64,000 nucleotides of DNA, from contig JARGXX010000109.1 in NCBI GenBank assembly GCA_030374765.1, positions 558,001-622,000 of the forward strand. The letters are read 5' to 3'. How positions within the stretch are numbered: the stretch's first letter is position 1; every line of letters begins with the position of its first letter. Under the pieces are notes generated by a model. It was not told where the DNA came from. It did no database searches and worked only from the letters and a program-made list of their open reading frames with translations. This DNA comes from Agarophyton chilense (lineage: Eukaryota; Rhodophyta; Florideophyceae; Gracilariales; Gracilariaceae). Position numbers and translations under genes: made by a program. Positions 1 through 10,436 of the stretch are shown in pieces.

Positions 1-517
1 CAATCAAAAGCTGCAAAGTGGAGGGAACCTTCAAGCCAAATCTGTCCAAAGCAGCCCAAAGTCATTAACAAATCAAACGGCTACGGGTGTCACACGTTGG
101 CAAAATCTTGAGTAGCAGGTCTGTACTGTTTGCCCGACACGTAAGCTCACTGTCGATAAGTTACGTGGCTATGAACCCACAGCTCTGGAAAAGGACTCTT
201 TCTTGCGTGGAGGTAGAATCCGAAAACCAAGCCGAATGAGGCTACTGAATCCCATCGACTACCCAAAGAAATCACCGAGACCCTTCACTCCATAGGTGGA
301 CGACCTAGAGGCGTACGCTCCAATATCAACATATCATCTCTACGATACTGGTAATTTTGCCGGTAGCCGCCTCGAGAGGATACTAACGGCCGTCAATCGA
401 TCAAGGGGTGTTGGTGGTCCAATTGGGCGTTACAGGATCCCCCTCTAGCCAGTCACGTTGCGTTCCAGGGAAATATTTCGCGTTTGTCACCATTGTAAGC
501 CGCGAATTGTCTTCTAG
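1..517. other. no recognisable gene
   Basis: I see no convincing coding region, LTR end or RNA gene in this stretch. Short open frames here show no family resemblance. It may be flanking host DNA or decayed transposon sequence. Confidence 0.4.
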
Positions 518-748
518 TTGGATCACAATTGTTCCACCAATCATCTCTATACAGCTGTCACTCAATCAGGCTTTGGTGCCGCCCGACACGCTGCATTGTT
601 GGACTACGTGGACAAATTGAAGATTCAATGTCCTGTCTGTAATTTGCAGTGTATGGACTCTCTGACTTACGGTCATCATATGATTACAGAGAAGCATGAG
701 AGTCATACAACGCGTTTTTGGAATACGGTAACGCTGCAAAAATCGTGA
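518..748 (+). CDS. small C2H2-like zinc finger ORF fragment
   Basis: This 76-residue frame contains CPVC followed by two histidines with spacing C-x2-C-x12-H-x5-H (roughly residues 38-63). That spacing is typical of U1-like/matrin/JAZ zinc fingers that bind RNA or double-stranded RNA. No other part is recognised, and the stop follows about a dozen residues after the finger. It could be an exon or a broken gene. An overlapping frame from 408 has no recognisable content. The call rests on one short motif, so it could be chance. Confidence 0.3.
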   Translation: MDHNCSTNHLYTAVTQSGFGAARHAALLDYVDKLKIQCPVCNLQCMDSLTYGHHMITEKHESHTTRFWNTVTLQKS

Positions 749-925
749 ATGGTGAGAATATTTCGTGGGTACCCAGAGCTCCTAGGTAAATCGTTGAGAT
801 AATTGGCCAGGTTATCAATTATATCAAATCCAAATGTCAGTAAATCAGATCAAATCTGCGTAAATTAAATTGCTTTCTGCTTTCAATATCTTCTTAAAGT
901 TATCATTATTTAAAACTATTTCATA

Positions 926-1676
926 ATGACTAGCTCAAATACCGAAACATTTCAACAAAGTCTGCAAGCAATTCAAGAATGAAGGCAACAGAATGCTAGA
1001 TTGCAGCAGCAGATGAATAATGCTAGTCAATCTTTTACTACTCAGAGTCTTAGTACAACATTAAAGATTGGCAGACCAGACAAGTTCTATGGGAAAAGAG
1101 TTCATGATGGAGTAAAGAGCTAAAAAATATTTTTATAAGTATGAGAAACCGTCCAACTGATGAAAAAAATATATGTATATGCAGTAAGTTATATGACTGG
1201 TGATGCACTAGTGGTACGAGCTGATCGCTATACATAATGAGGAACTGGTATCGTATCAAATATTTAAAGATAAACCGTTACAACACTTTGAACCAGTAAA
1301 TGGAGTATCTACTGCTAGAAAGTGTTTAAGTGAGTTAAAGCAATTAGAAAAGTTCAACATTGTACGATCTTATGACTAGGAAGTTACCAAATGGTTACTA
1401 CCAGTCCCTACTATGACAAAATCGGAACACTTATTTCATTGACAGGGGCTGTGATGAAATCATAATGTCAAAAGAAATTGCAGAACGACTTCATCTGCAA
1501 ATAAGTAAGACAGACCTTCGAGCTGAACTGTGGGATGGAACTATTGTTCCTGTAAACATTAGTTCTAGTATATGATCTCTGAAAATTGGCGACGCAAATT
1601 TTTCCATAAAAGAATATGTGGTAGACCTGATCTCTTATGAAATAATCCTAGGCAAGCAATGGCTTTCAGACGTCAA
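926..1676 (+). pseudogene. decayed Ty3/gypsy element H, Gag and protease part
   Basis: From the ATG at 926 the translation resembles the N-terminal Gag of chromoviral Ty3/gypsy elements (Gln-rich start, then KIGRPDKFYG), but it meets an in-frame stop after 18 residues and several more later. At about 1440-1670 there is a retropepsin-like segment: FIDRGCDE at the usual D-S/T-G site, then EIILGKQWL. The protease frame is cut after position 1676 by a solo LTR and resumes at 2335 with HIDWKTN, the normal continuation in this family. It is an old, inactive copy. Confidence 0.75.
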
Positions 1677-2329
1677 TGTGGTATTCTACTACTCTCAGAA
1701 TACCGATGGAATATTTTTTTGGGTAAGTATGATGATACTCATAAGTCAGTGCAACGGTTAGGATGAAGTTCTGAAGCGACACCCCGCAGATGGCCCGTGA
1801 GGTGATAGGTTACACGTGAGATCTCGGCCTGCCACGGCGCTTCCGCTCCGACCCTTTGTAAGGAAATACCGAACTGGCAACGGTGCATATAGTGGGTAGC
1901 CACGTGGTAGCCAAGCCTACCCTTCGTTGGTGGAAGCTCATTTAAATCTAGTTATCCTGTACTGTAGAGGGTCTAATTGGTTTACCAAGTTTATATCTAG
2001 ATATTATTATATGCGGCGCTCACCAATGTGCACAGTACATAAGGCACAGAGAGGAGCGGCGACTCCAAAGTAAAGGAGACAACAGCGGGTTTACCAACTG
2101 TCTTGTTCCTCGTTCAGGATTTCTTAACCGGAGATCCGGACAAGCTAGAACAGGTATTTGTCCGTTCCATAGTACCAACCATCCTCATTGGCGAGTGAGG
2201 CCTTACAACCCCCTTTCTATCTCGCTAGTGTTGTGCTCTACCACATCTTCCCCTTAGCCGCAAGCACCCATTCGGCAGTCCCGAACACTGTCGCAGGTGT
2301 TTTCTCTCTCCGTTAGAGCGGATACTACA
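1677..2329. mobile_element. solo LTR inserted in element H
   Basis: The insertion begins TGTGGTATTC and ends GGATACTACA, so it has TG...CA ends that are imperfect inverted repeats. It is flanked by GTCAA (1672-1676) and GTCCA (2330-2334), a 5-bp target duplication with one difference. Removing it restores the expected order of protease residues in the host element. No internal coding sequence is present. The LTR family was not matched elsewhere in the window. Confidence 0.65.
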
Positions 2330-2334
2330 GTCCA

Positions 2335-5065
2335 TCCACATATTGACTGGAAAACGAATCGCATGTTAGTTAAAGTAGGAAATGAGTTAGTCATTCTGGA
2401 CGCAGAATTTGGTTTCTATGAAGGGTCATCCCAGCCGAAATTCCTACTTACCAGCAAGCAGTTCTCAGGGCTCGGTAGGAAGAATAAAAGTAAGGTATAC
2501 CATATAGTATTAAAATATAGTGAAGACATGTCAAGGACAAAGTCAAAGTCCAAGTCAATCTCTATGTCGAAATCAGAGTTTAAGTCAAGTAATATGTCAA
2601 ATAGTAAGAGTATAGAGTGTAAGTCAAGGTTGATACCAAGAGGTAAGGAGGAAAAAGGCCATCAATTAGTGAAATTATTAAATATAAATTCAAACATCCT
2701 AAGGAACTACCAAATAAAGAAATCGAAATAAGAATCTACTTAAAAGAAGATTCGAGGCCAAAATTGGGACCAATGTATATACTTTCTAAAGCAGAGTTTT
2801 ATAAAATGAAGAAACAACTGGATGAACTTCTTGCCCATCGTTTTTATTAGACCCAGTATAAGTCCCTGGGGAAGCCCCGTTTTATTTACTTCAAAGAAAG
2901 GCGGAGAACTTCGGATGTGAATCGATTACCGAGCATTGAACAAACAAACTACAAAGAATACTGTTCCACTCTCAAGAATTGACAAAGTCTGGGATAAAGT
3001 CGGAGGAGCAAAGTCCTTCTCTGCAATTCACTTAAGATCCGAATACCATCAAATTAGATTAAGAGAGGGTGATATAGAGAAAAAAACTTTTCGAACAAGA
3101 TATGGGCAGTTCGAGTTCCTAATAACTCCCTTCGAATTGACAGGAGCACTAGCTTGTTTTGAAACCTATATGGACCTATTCTTCAGAGAACACTTATATG
3201 ATTTCATTTCGGTATGTCTTTACGAAATACTTATTTATAGTTAAACTTAGACAAAACATTTGGAACATCTTAAGAAAATATTTGAAATACTCCAAAAGAA
3301 TTAACTCTTCGCAAAGCTGTCAAAATGCGAATTTATTGGAAGATTCAATTGAATATTTGGGACAAATTATTTTTTCTAAAGGAATAAAAGAAAACCTAGA
3401 GGAGACAGAAGCCATAAAGAACTGGAAAGTTCCAAAAAATGTTATTGATGTTCAAAACGTTCTTGGAATATGTAACTACTAAAGAAGTTTCGTAAAGAAC
3501 TTCTCTAGAATTGAGTCACCTCTTACAGAGAGAACCAAACAAGAAGGTATTATTCAAATGGACGAAAGAAGAACAAGAAGCTTATGAAAAATTAAAAAGT
3601 GCCCTTAGTAATACACCCCTTCTAAGATGCGCAAATCCTTCAAAACCTTATAAATTAACTGCAGGCGCGTCTGGAACTGGAATAAGGGCTGTTCTAACAC
3701 GAACTGATGATCAAGGTTGTAGACCAGTTGCATATGCTTCAAGAAATTTATCACCCACAGAGCAAGGTTATTCAACACCAGAAACAGATCTATTAGCGAT
3801 AATTATGCAGTGCAAACGTGGAGATCGTATCTCCAAGAGTCTAAATTTACCATATAAACTGATCATCAACCTGTAAAATATTTAGTAACTCATAAAGTCT
3901 TTATCAAGATAAAAAGCAAGATGGGTTTAATTTATGCAAGAGTTCGACTATAAAATTAAATATATTAAAGTAAAACTAAACCAAGTTGCTGATGCTCTAC
4001 CACGAAAGCATGAAGAAGTTTTAAAAGTATCAACTGATTCTATTAGAAACTTGCTTACAATCACTACGAATTAAACTAACACGGAAACCTTGAAGAAACT
4101 CGACAAAGAATATCTTGAAGACAAATTCTTCAAAATTATAATTCCAAATGTAAAAGTCCCATTTGAAAAGAAAGAAAGTAGACTATACTTTGAAGGACGA
4201 CTACGCCTTCCAAATGGAGAAACAAGACTGCAAGGTCTACGTGATACTCATAAATCATTATTTGGAGGCCATAGAGGTTCAAAAAGGACTATATCCTTAA
4301 CAAAGAGAGATTATTGCTGGCCTAGAATGAATAAATAAATTAACGAACATATTAAAAACTGTCATGACTGCCAAGCTACAAAAAGTATAAATCGGAAATT
4401 ACAAGAATTCACGACTCCAATTACACCATAGTTCAAAAAGTGAGAAGAAATATCTATGGACTTCATATTCGAATTACCGAAAAACCAAGAATGGAATTAG
4501 TATTATGCTCGTTGTTGTGCATAAATTATCCAGGAGAACGAATTTTAAAGCAATGAAAGCAAACGTTCATGCTAAAGACACTGCAGAATAGTTCTACATA
4601 GAAATTGACAAATATCATTTAATACTACGAAAATTTATATCAGATAAAGATACGAGATTCACAGGACATTTATGGAAGGAATTAATGAAATTCTCAAAAA
4701 CCAAACTTCATTTATCAACTGCATTCCACCCTCAAACAGATGTACAATCAGAAAGAGCATTCCGAACCATGGACGAAGTATTACGATGTTTTGTGAGTTA
4801 TACAGAAAAAGACTGGAATTTATATCTCCCTGGTATTGAGTTTGCATAAAACAAACACATACACCACGCAACAAATGAATCACCATTTTTCTTAGAATAT
4901 GGACAACATTCAGTTAATATTGTCGACTTTCTACATCATGATGAGGTCGAAGTCAACAATGATGCAACGAAAATTTTTATTGAAAACCTGAAGTATGCTA
5001 TTGAAATGGCTAAGGTCTCGATCAAGATTTCAAATTTGAAGATGATTGATGAGAATATGAGAAAC
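2335..5065 (+). pseudogene. decayed Ty3/gypsy element H, RT, RNase H and integrase
   Basis: Fragments in several frames follow the Ty3/gypsy order. End of protease is at 2340; RT at about 2870-3480 has YRALNKQ and FLITPFELTGA, but CLYEILIYS stands where YLDDILIYS is expected, so the catalytic Asp pair is gone. RNase H at 3511-3876 has TAGAS in place of TDAS. The integrase zinc-binding region at 4240-4380 has H..H and CHDC. The integrase core at 4450-4860 keeps SMDF, SDKDTRF and SERAF, the D, D, E positions. Many stops and frameshifts show it is inactive. Confidence 0.85.
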
Positions 5066-5555
5066 TGTTGTCGGATTAAAGCTGATTGACTAGCAGAAAC
5101 CGTAAAGCGCGGAAGTTAACACTACTGGATGGATTTAAGAGAAAATGTAGGGGGAGAATGATTAGAGTAAGATGGAGTAATATGGTTAAGAAGCGCACCC
5201 TCCTAGGCTTCCGCACCGCCTTCTTTATTGAAGCAGTCCAGAAAACACACAGGAAAAAACACTGTTTGCTTTTTCAGGGCGTCGTCATTCGACGCGACCT
5301 GTCAATATAAATACTGTAGCTCCTACGCGCTCTCGGCATCCCTTCGAGCCTACGCCTCCCCAATTTGCCTCTGTCGTATCGGAAAAATAAAAAACGACAG
5401 AGGGTGTCAGCAATTGAATAATTACAACCCACATGACCCCTTTCATTCGCAACCAGCCTGCCAATTTCCCGAAGGGTCATCAGACGAGGTATTGTAGACC
5501 GGTTGAGTGCCATGCCCTTTTCCTACCGTCTCTTTGGAGAGGATGTTGACCAACA
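5066..5555. mobile_element. second solo LTR in element H
   Basis: The insertion starts TGTTGTCGG and ends TTGACCAACA (TGTTG/CAACA inverted ends). It is flanked by perfect GAAAC duplications at 5061-5065 and 5556-5560. It contains a TATA-like TATAAATA near 5309 and an A-rich AATAAAAAA stretch near 5386, as expected for an LTR promoter and processing signal. It splits the integrase C-terminus of element H. Confidence 0.75.
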
Positions 5556-5560
5556 GAAAC

Positions 5561-5990
5561 AATGAAAACCCAAATAAAAAAATAGAAGACAAGGTTATGC
5601 TATATACGAATAATCTAAATTTAAGAAATCGAAGAATATGGAAACTATCACCAAAATACCCAGGACCATTTACAATCCAGAAGGTTCTATCTGAAGGAAG
5701 ATCTTTTAAACTAGAACTACCCAAGGAACTAGGTAATATCCATCCAATATTACACTTATCCGTCTTAAAACCATATTATGGATCATCAAAAATTACAAAA
5801 GAAACAGAAACAAAACGCAAGTTGGAAAAGAAGTTAAACAAGTCTTATCAGTAAAAGATACTCTTATTTACAAGATATTGAACCATCGTGTCAAAAAAGT
5901 CGTTTGTAATATCTCGTGCACTATAAAGGAAGGAGAAACACAGAAAATCAATGAGTTGATATTCAGAAACTCATCACATGAGCAGACTCA
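5561..5990 (+). pseudogene. decayed element H, integrase C-terminus and chromodomain remnant
   Basis: After the solo LTR the frame gives KIEDKVMLYTNNL, then SPKYPGPF and HPILHLSVLKPYYG, the standard C-terminal module of chromoviral integrases (to 5854). Downstream, in shifted frames, YLVHYKG and INELIF resemble a chromodomain core with a stop inside it. This marks the 3' end of the Pol polyprotein. No 3' LTR for this element could be delimited. Confidence 0.65.
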
Positions 5991-7499
5991 CATCTTATCG
6001 ATAATTTTATTTCACGCAAGTAAGCTAAAAGATGACATTTGTTATTGACTACAAACTAATCAATTCCTAAAGCACCATCTCTCAATTTCTTATTGCTGGT
6101 CGTACGAATCAACAATAGAGTGATGGTAACAGAACTTCCAATAGTCAAATTATTGTCATGTGGACGTTACATGTATGCTCAAGATTTTTTTTATGATAAC
6201 GGACTTTTTATGGAAAACGTAGCAGAATTTAATGTGCTTAATAAACGCACGACCCCATTAACCGCGACATATTTTATATTCCGTTGGGAAAGAATTTCTT
6301 ATCTTTTTCTTTTGCTTTCATGTTGGACATTTTGGTCTTTTACCGGAGGATAATACGTATACAGATATCGTTAAAGATTTTATAACTCATTTTAAAGAAG
6401 ATGCCAAATTGGTGATTATTTTTTATTCCAAATATAAAACGTCGGCGCATTAGATATCTATTATGCAGTCATATTATTCGAAAATTTTCATAACGCATAA
6501 TTGAGGATGCCTAAGATTAGTAGAGAAGGAATTGTGGTTACTTGTTAGTCAGTACTCGACTATGTAACTAATTACTTGTTGTAATGCATTGGCATGTGCA
6601 TTTTCATGCACATGACAATGCAGAACAATAGCATTTTTGGTGACACAGAGCAGTGGAATCTTTTTGAACTCTCTAGAAAAGAGTTCCTGCTGTTCCGTCG
6701 TGGCCGCTCTTTCTTCTGGAGCCAGCGCCAACCGCTGGAATAGAAAAGAGTGCCAAATTGTGCCTCCTCTAGTGTCTACACGCCCGGCGGATTGGCCTCA
6801 CATGAGGCAGCTTGGCCTCAAATGAGACCAGTTCAATTTTCCAAAAAACTAGTAAAAATCGCTTGTTTTCACAGTGCAGCGGCGTATTCTATTTTATAAG
6901 TAGAAAACTAATTTTCTAACCATGCTCCTCCTGCTTTAAAGTACATTTTTTAGACAGGGTGACATCTGCTAAAGGGATTATTTCGTCAGAGACCATAATA
7001 TATCTAGCAAGTTGAATAACGCAGAATGAATTAGTAGGGGGCCTAAGGTAATTTGAGATTTTGATTTATACTTTTAAAAAATGCCTGTTAAAAGCCTTAA
7101 AAACGCATGTTGACACACGACCATCAATGTTGTTGACTTAATGTTGCTCGAAATGTGATGAATGTCACGGAGATGATATATAAAACACTCTTGACCAGTT
7201 GCACTTTGACATGTATAAACATGCATATCATTGTACTTTTTGCATTCTGAACAAACAAATTTGGATTTGCAAGTGGTTTTATAGACTTTTCATCGTCCTT
7301 GGTATGTTTGAGCAGTCAAAATACTATCCGATTTTCTTCGTTTTCGATCGGTCTCCATTAAATGAGTGCAGGTACGAGCCATATATGGGTTTTCTATTTC
7401 ATCTTCCTCCTTTCATTTTCTTTTCATAGTTCCAACAGCTTCACAGTTGCTATCTATCAATCCTTCTGTCCTTCTGCGGGCTCAAAATAGAAATTATAC
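5991..7499. other. AT-rich stretch without recognisable gene
   Basis: I see only short unrelated open frames and no protein family. It may include the unrecognised 3' LTR of element H and the flank downstream of the piggyBac-like gene. Confidence 0.4.
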
Positions 7500-8098
7500 G
7501 GTATAAGATTCAATGTGGTTCCCTATGCACTCTTGTAAGGATTCCAAGCATTATTCACGCATATTGCAAGCAAAGAAGTATTCACTCTAAAAGACCACTC
7601 TTTTACTTCATAATTCTTTTCCATATTCAGATCATGTTGAGGTGACCTATTTTGATTATGAATTCTTCATCAACAAGAATAGTACCCCTCGTAAACCTCT
7701 GGAATAGAAATAGAAAGCGGAAATTTCTTTGTTATTCCATCAGTTGTCCTTCATCTTTCACGAAAAATAGGAGTTTCTAGATGAGTACTGCTACCAGTGC
7801 TGATAGAATATATTCTCTCACGGTCCATCCATAGCACAGAAATCATCTTTCGATCCAATTAAGGCAGTTTCGCGACTAATGACCCGTGCTGGCATCGTGC
7901 TATCATCATAAGTTCGGAAAGATGTTTCATAGGAAAACGTCTGGTGCCTGTTGTTACAAACGTAGTAAATCACATTCCTCTTTTTAAAAGTTCTTCGGCT
8001 GTTTCAAGAGATGCAAAACATGAATCGGCACAAACGACTCAATCATTTGAGAACCAATTTTCAACAAGTCTCATTAAAAGAGCTGTTCCAAGCACATG
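7500..8098 (-). pseudogene. piggyBac-type transposase, C-terminal part
   Basis: Read on the minus strand from 8098, the translation starts HVLGTALLMRLVENWF and continues to ADSCFAS, which holds the second catalytic Asp of the piggyBac DDD core. Next come GTRRFPMK-like and WMDRERIYSISTGSS segments, then, with frame changes and stops, EKNYEVKEWSFRVN and NNAWNPYKSA, matching the family's C-terminal DDE region. Stops lie next to the second catalytic Asp and further on, and the region of the third Asp is degraded. It continues the transposase interrupted at 8099-9004. Confidence 0.8.
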
Positions 8099-9004
8099 TG
8101 TAGGACAACGCTTGGAGCGGAGACACCACGAAGATGTACGGGATCTTCCTCTCTTGAGAGACACGCCTCAGGCGGAGGAGACGCGTCCCAGCGGAGCACA
8201 GGAGCAGAGCCACTCTGGAAAGGCACGACGGAGTCGGGTGTAAGACCGAGGCCAATCCAGCGGGATATACATAGAGTGTTTAGGTGAGCACGGCACAATC
8301 TGGGGTGTGACCAATCCGAGGCGGAGCGGTACCACGGCGATTGTCAGAAATGGAGCGAGGAAACACTCGTATGAGGTGGACGAGCGGGGTGAGTGGGGCG
8401 GCCACTCACGAGAGCCAAAATGGAGAGCAAGAGGAAACGGGGGCGAAACCCTATACAGGGGCCAGACTACGACAAGTGTCGGCGATTAAATATAAACCCA
8501 CGGTGGTGGTAGCACTCTGGTCGACAGAGGGGTGTATGAACTAACTTTCGACGGGTGCTCACGCAGTATGCAGTGAAGACACGCCGAAGGCGAAAAGTTC
8601 AGAGCCAAGACTCCCTCCTTGGGATCCCCAAGAGGGTGTTTACTGGGGAGCAGTGCTCAACCTCTTAAGTAGTGAGGGGCGCGGCCCGTGACAGTGGGCG
8701 CGCGCCCGAAAAATAGACACTAAATAGCGATAGCGTAGCTAAATAAATACTAAAAAATACTAAATACTACTAAATAATACTAAATAATACTAACCATTAG
8801 GTAGAATCCGGGCCACGTGTGGCACGCCTCGCACTCGAGCGTCGGCATCCATGCAGTCCACGTGTTCCTCCAGTGTGCACCTCCGGTCCTAACCGGCCGT
8901 CGGCACGCAATAGCGGTATGGCTTGTCAAAGACCAAGCTACTCCTCAAGCCAGCGAAATCTTTAAGTCGTGGGGAGAAACCCCCTTGAAGGGCATTGCAC
9001 TTCA
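8099..9004 (-). mobile_element. solo LTR related to the element B LTR
   Basis: The left end TGTAGGACAA and right end GCACTTCA resemble the ends of the 864-bp LTRs of element B, and blocks such as CGGATCTTCCTCT and CTTAAGT-like regions align in the same order, so its sense strand is probably minus. Perfect ACATG duplications flank it (8094-8098 and 9005-9009). It sits inside the piggyBac-like transposase, whose frame continues exactly across it. An ACTAAATA-rich microsatellite-like stretch lies at about 8720-8800. Confidence 0.85.
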
Positions 9005-9153
9005 ACATGTACCGGATCAAAATGCTGTACATCTGGTTGCGTACCTCTCATCGTGATTTCTATTTTGAAAAAAATTCCACTCCTTCCACAACACACTGTC
9101 TTTACTTCACAACCGCTTTCAGGCTTCCTATCAAGAGCAATGTAGTGTGGAAG
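9005..9153 (-). pseudogene. piggyBac-type transposase, central part
   Basis: The minus strand encodes LPHYIALDRKPESGCE, then CCGRSGIFFKIEI and QHFDPVHV, a segment characteristic of PGBD4-like piggyBac transposases between the first and second catalytic Asp. It is open throughout. Its two edges are insertion points: element A on the 5' side (TSD GGAAG on the plus strand) and the solo LTR on the 3' side (TSD ACATG). Confidence 0.85.
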
Positions 9154-10332
9154 TGTGACGCAACGCGCCGGGTCTTTATTGAGGACAAGTAGCTACCCTC
9201 CTCCGACCTCTTTACACTAAGCAGTGACGACGCCGTAATAGCTGGCATACCGCCAGGATGGAATACCGTGCACGGCGCTAGGTGTCATACGTGTGGCCAT
9301 GGCCGGCAGCTAGTTCGTGTGGTTGGCACCATGCAGTGCTCTGCACTGCTGCCTTGTAATTTTTAATTGTATTTATTAGTTGTAATCTATCGTAATGGCT
9401 AACTGCTAAGCGGCCGGCGGTACTTGAGCGCCGGGTCGCCGGGGGCTAGACCGAAGTAAAGTCCAAGGCGTGAGAGACGCCTCCGAACTACCAGTTCGTG
9501 TCTTGAGACTGTAGGGTTATCAGACCTTCGTTCCCAGTCGACGCCGACAAGACAGGCAGCAGTCTGATCAACTGCTGCAGAGGTATCTCTCGCGTTTTAG
9601 CCTATCGAATATTCCCCGTCCAGTCCTTGCCCTCACGGCCATCGGTCGCCGCGTGGCGCATTGCACTTTCGCTCGGTCTATTGGACCGCTGGCAGTTCTA
9701 CTGCCTGAGCAGATTGTAGACCCGTATCTGTTGGATACCGAGGTGTGGATCGGGAGCCTCGGATAAGTGAGTATCATTTCCAGGTGCAGCTGGCAAAGCC
9801 AGGCAGGCGCATTCGTCTGGGCGCTGGTTCAATCCCAGGGCTTGCCCTGCTTTGCTATCGTCACCCGTTGGGTGTGAGTGATTACCACTTTGTGGCGCCA
9901 GTCGGCATAGCCAAGCAGATGCTCTCGTCTGAGCGCTGGTACAATCTCAGGGCTTGCCTTGCTTTGTTATCGCCACCCGTTGGGTGAAGTGGTTGGTGCG
10001 TCGTTGCCGACGTTAGGGTCGTGGCGCTCGTCCGGGCTCTGGTACAATCCCGGGGCTCGCCCCGGCTACTCGTCATACGCGGCGTGTATCCAGGCCGATC
10101 ACTTCGGTTCGTGTCGGATCGACACCACTCCGAGCACGTCTTCTGGACGCCAAGAGCTACTGTGGCACGATAGGAGTCTGTGTCTAGTCGACACTCCTCG
10201 CCTGTGAGACGACGCCTCCCTTGAGTCGTTGCGGACTCTAGGGCCAGATAGCCGACCCCGGCTTTCCAGGCTCTGCCTGTGCGTAGCTCTCGCCGCCCGC
10301 GGCTGGTCTCCCGAGTAGCGCATTGCGTTACG
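9154..10332 (+). repeat. 5' LTR of element A
   Basis: It begins TGTGACGCAACG and ends TTACG; the 3' copy ends TTACA, so the terminal A has probably mutated. An AT-rich promoter-like patch lies near 9358-9380. From about 9790 to 10080 it contains three related units about 110 bp apart, each with a GGTWCAATCYC-like core and, in the first two, CACCCGTTGGGTG. Confidence 0.95.
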
Positions 10333-10336
10333 TTTC

Positions 10337-10354
10337 TGGTCTCCCGACTTAGAA
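10337..10354 (+). other. primer binding site of element A
   Basis: TGGTCTCCCGACTTAGAA lies 4 nt after the 5' LTR. The same 18 bases occur at the same place in elements B and C. It would pair with a tRNA ending CTAAGTCGGGAGACCA, whose acceptor strand resembles that of eukaryotic tRNA-Tyr (inference by analogy with yeast). Confidence 0.85.
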
Positions 10355-10436
10355 ACACAAGAGACTACGCAGTCTCACTTCTTCAAATTCAAGGAGATAC
10401 TCGTCTTTTTGCCCAGGTCGTCACCCAGACCCAGTC

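Noticed and set aside
8061..8544. Several short overlapping ORFs
   Set aside because: They lie in the solo LTR and have no coding features.
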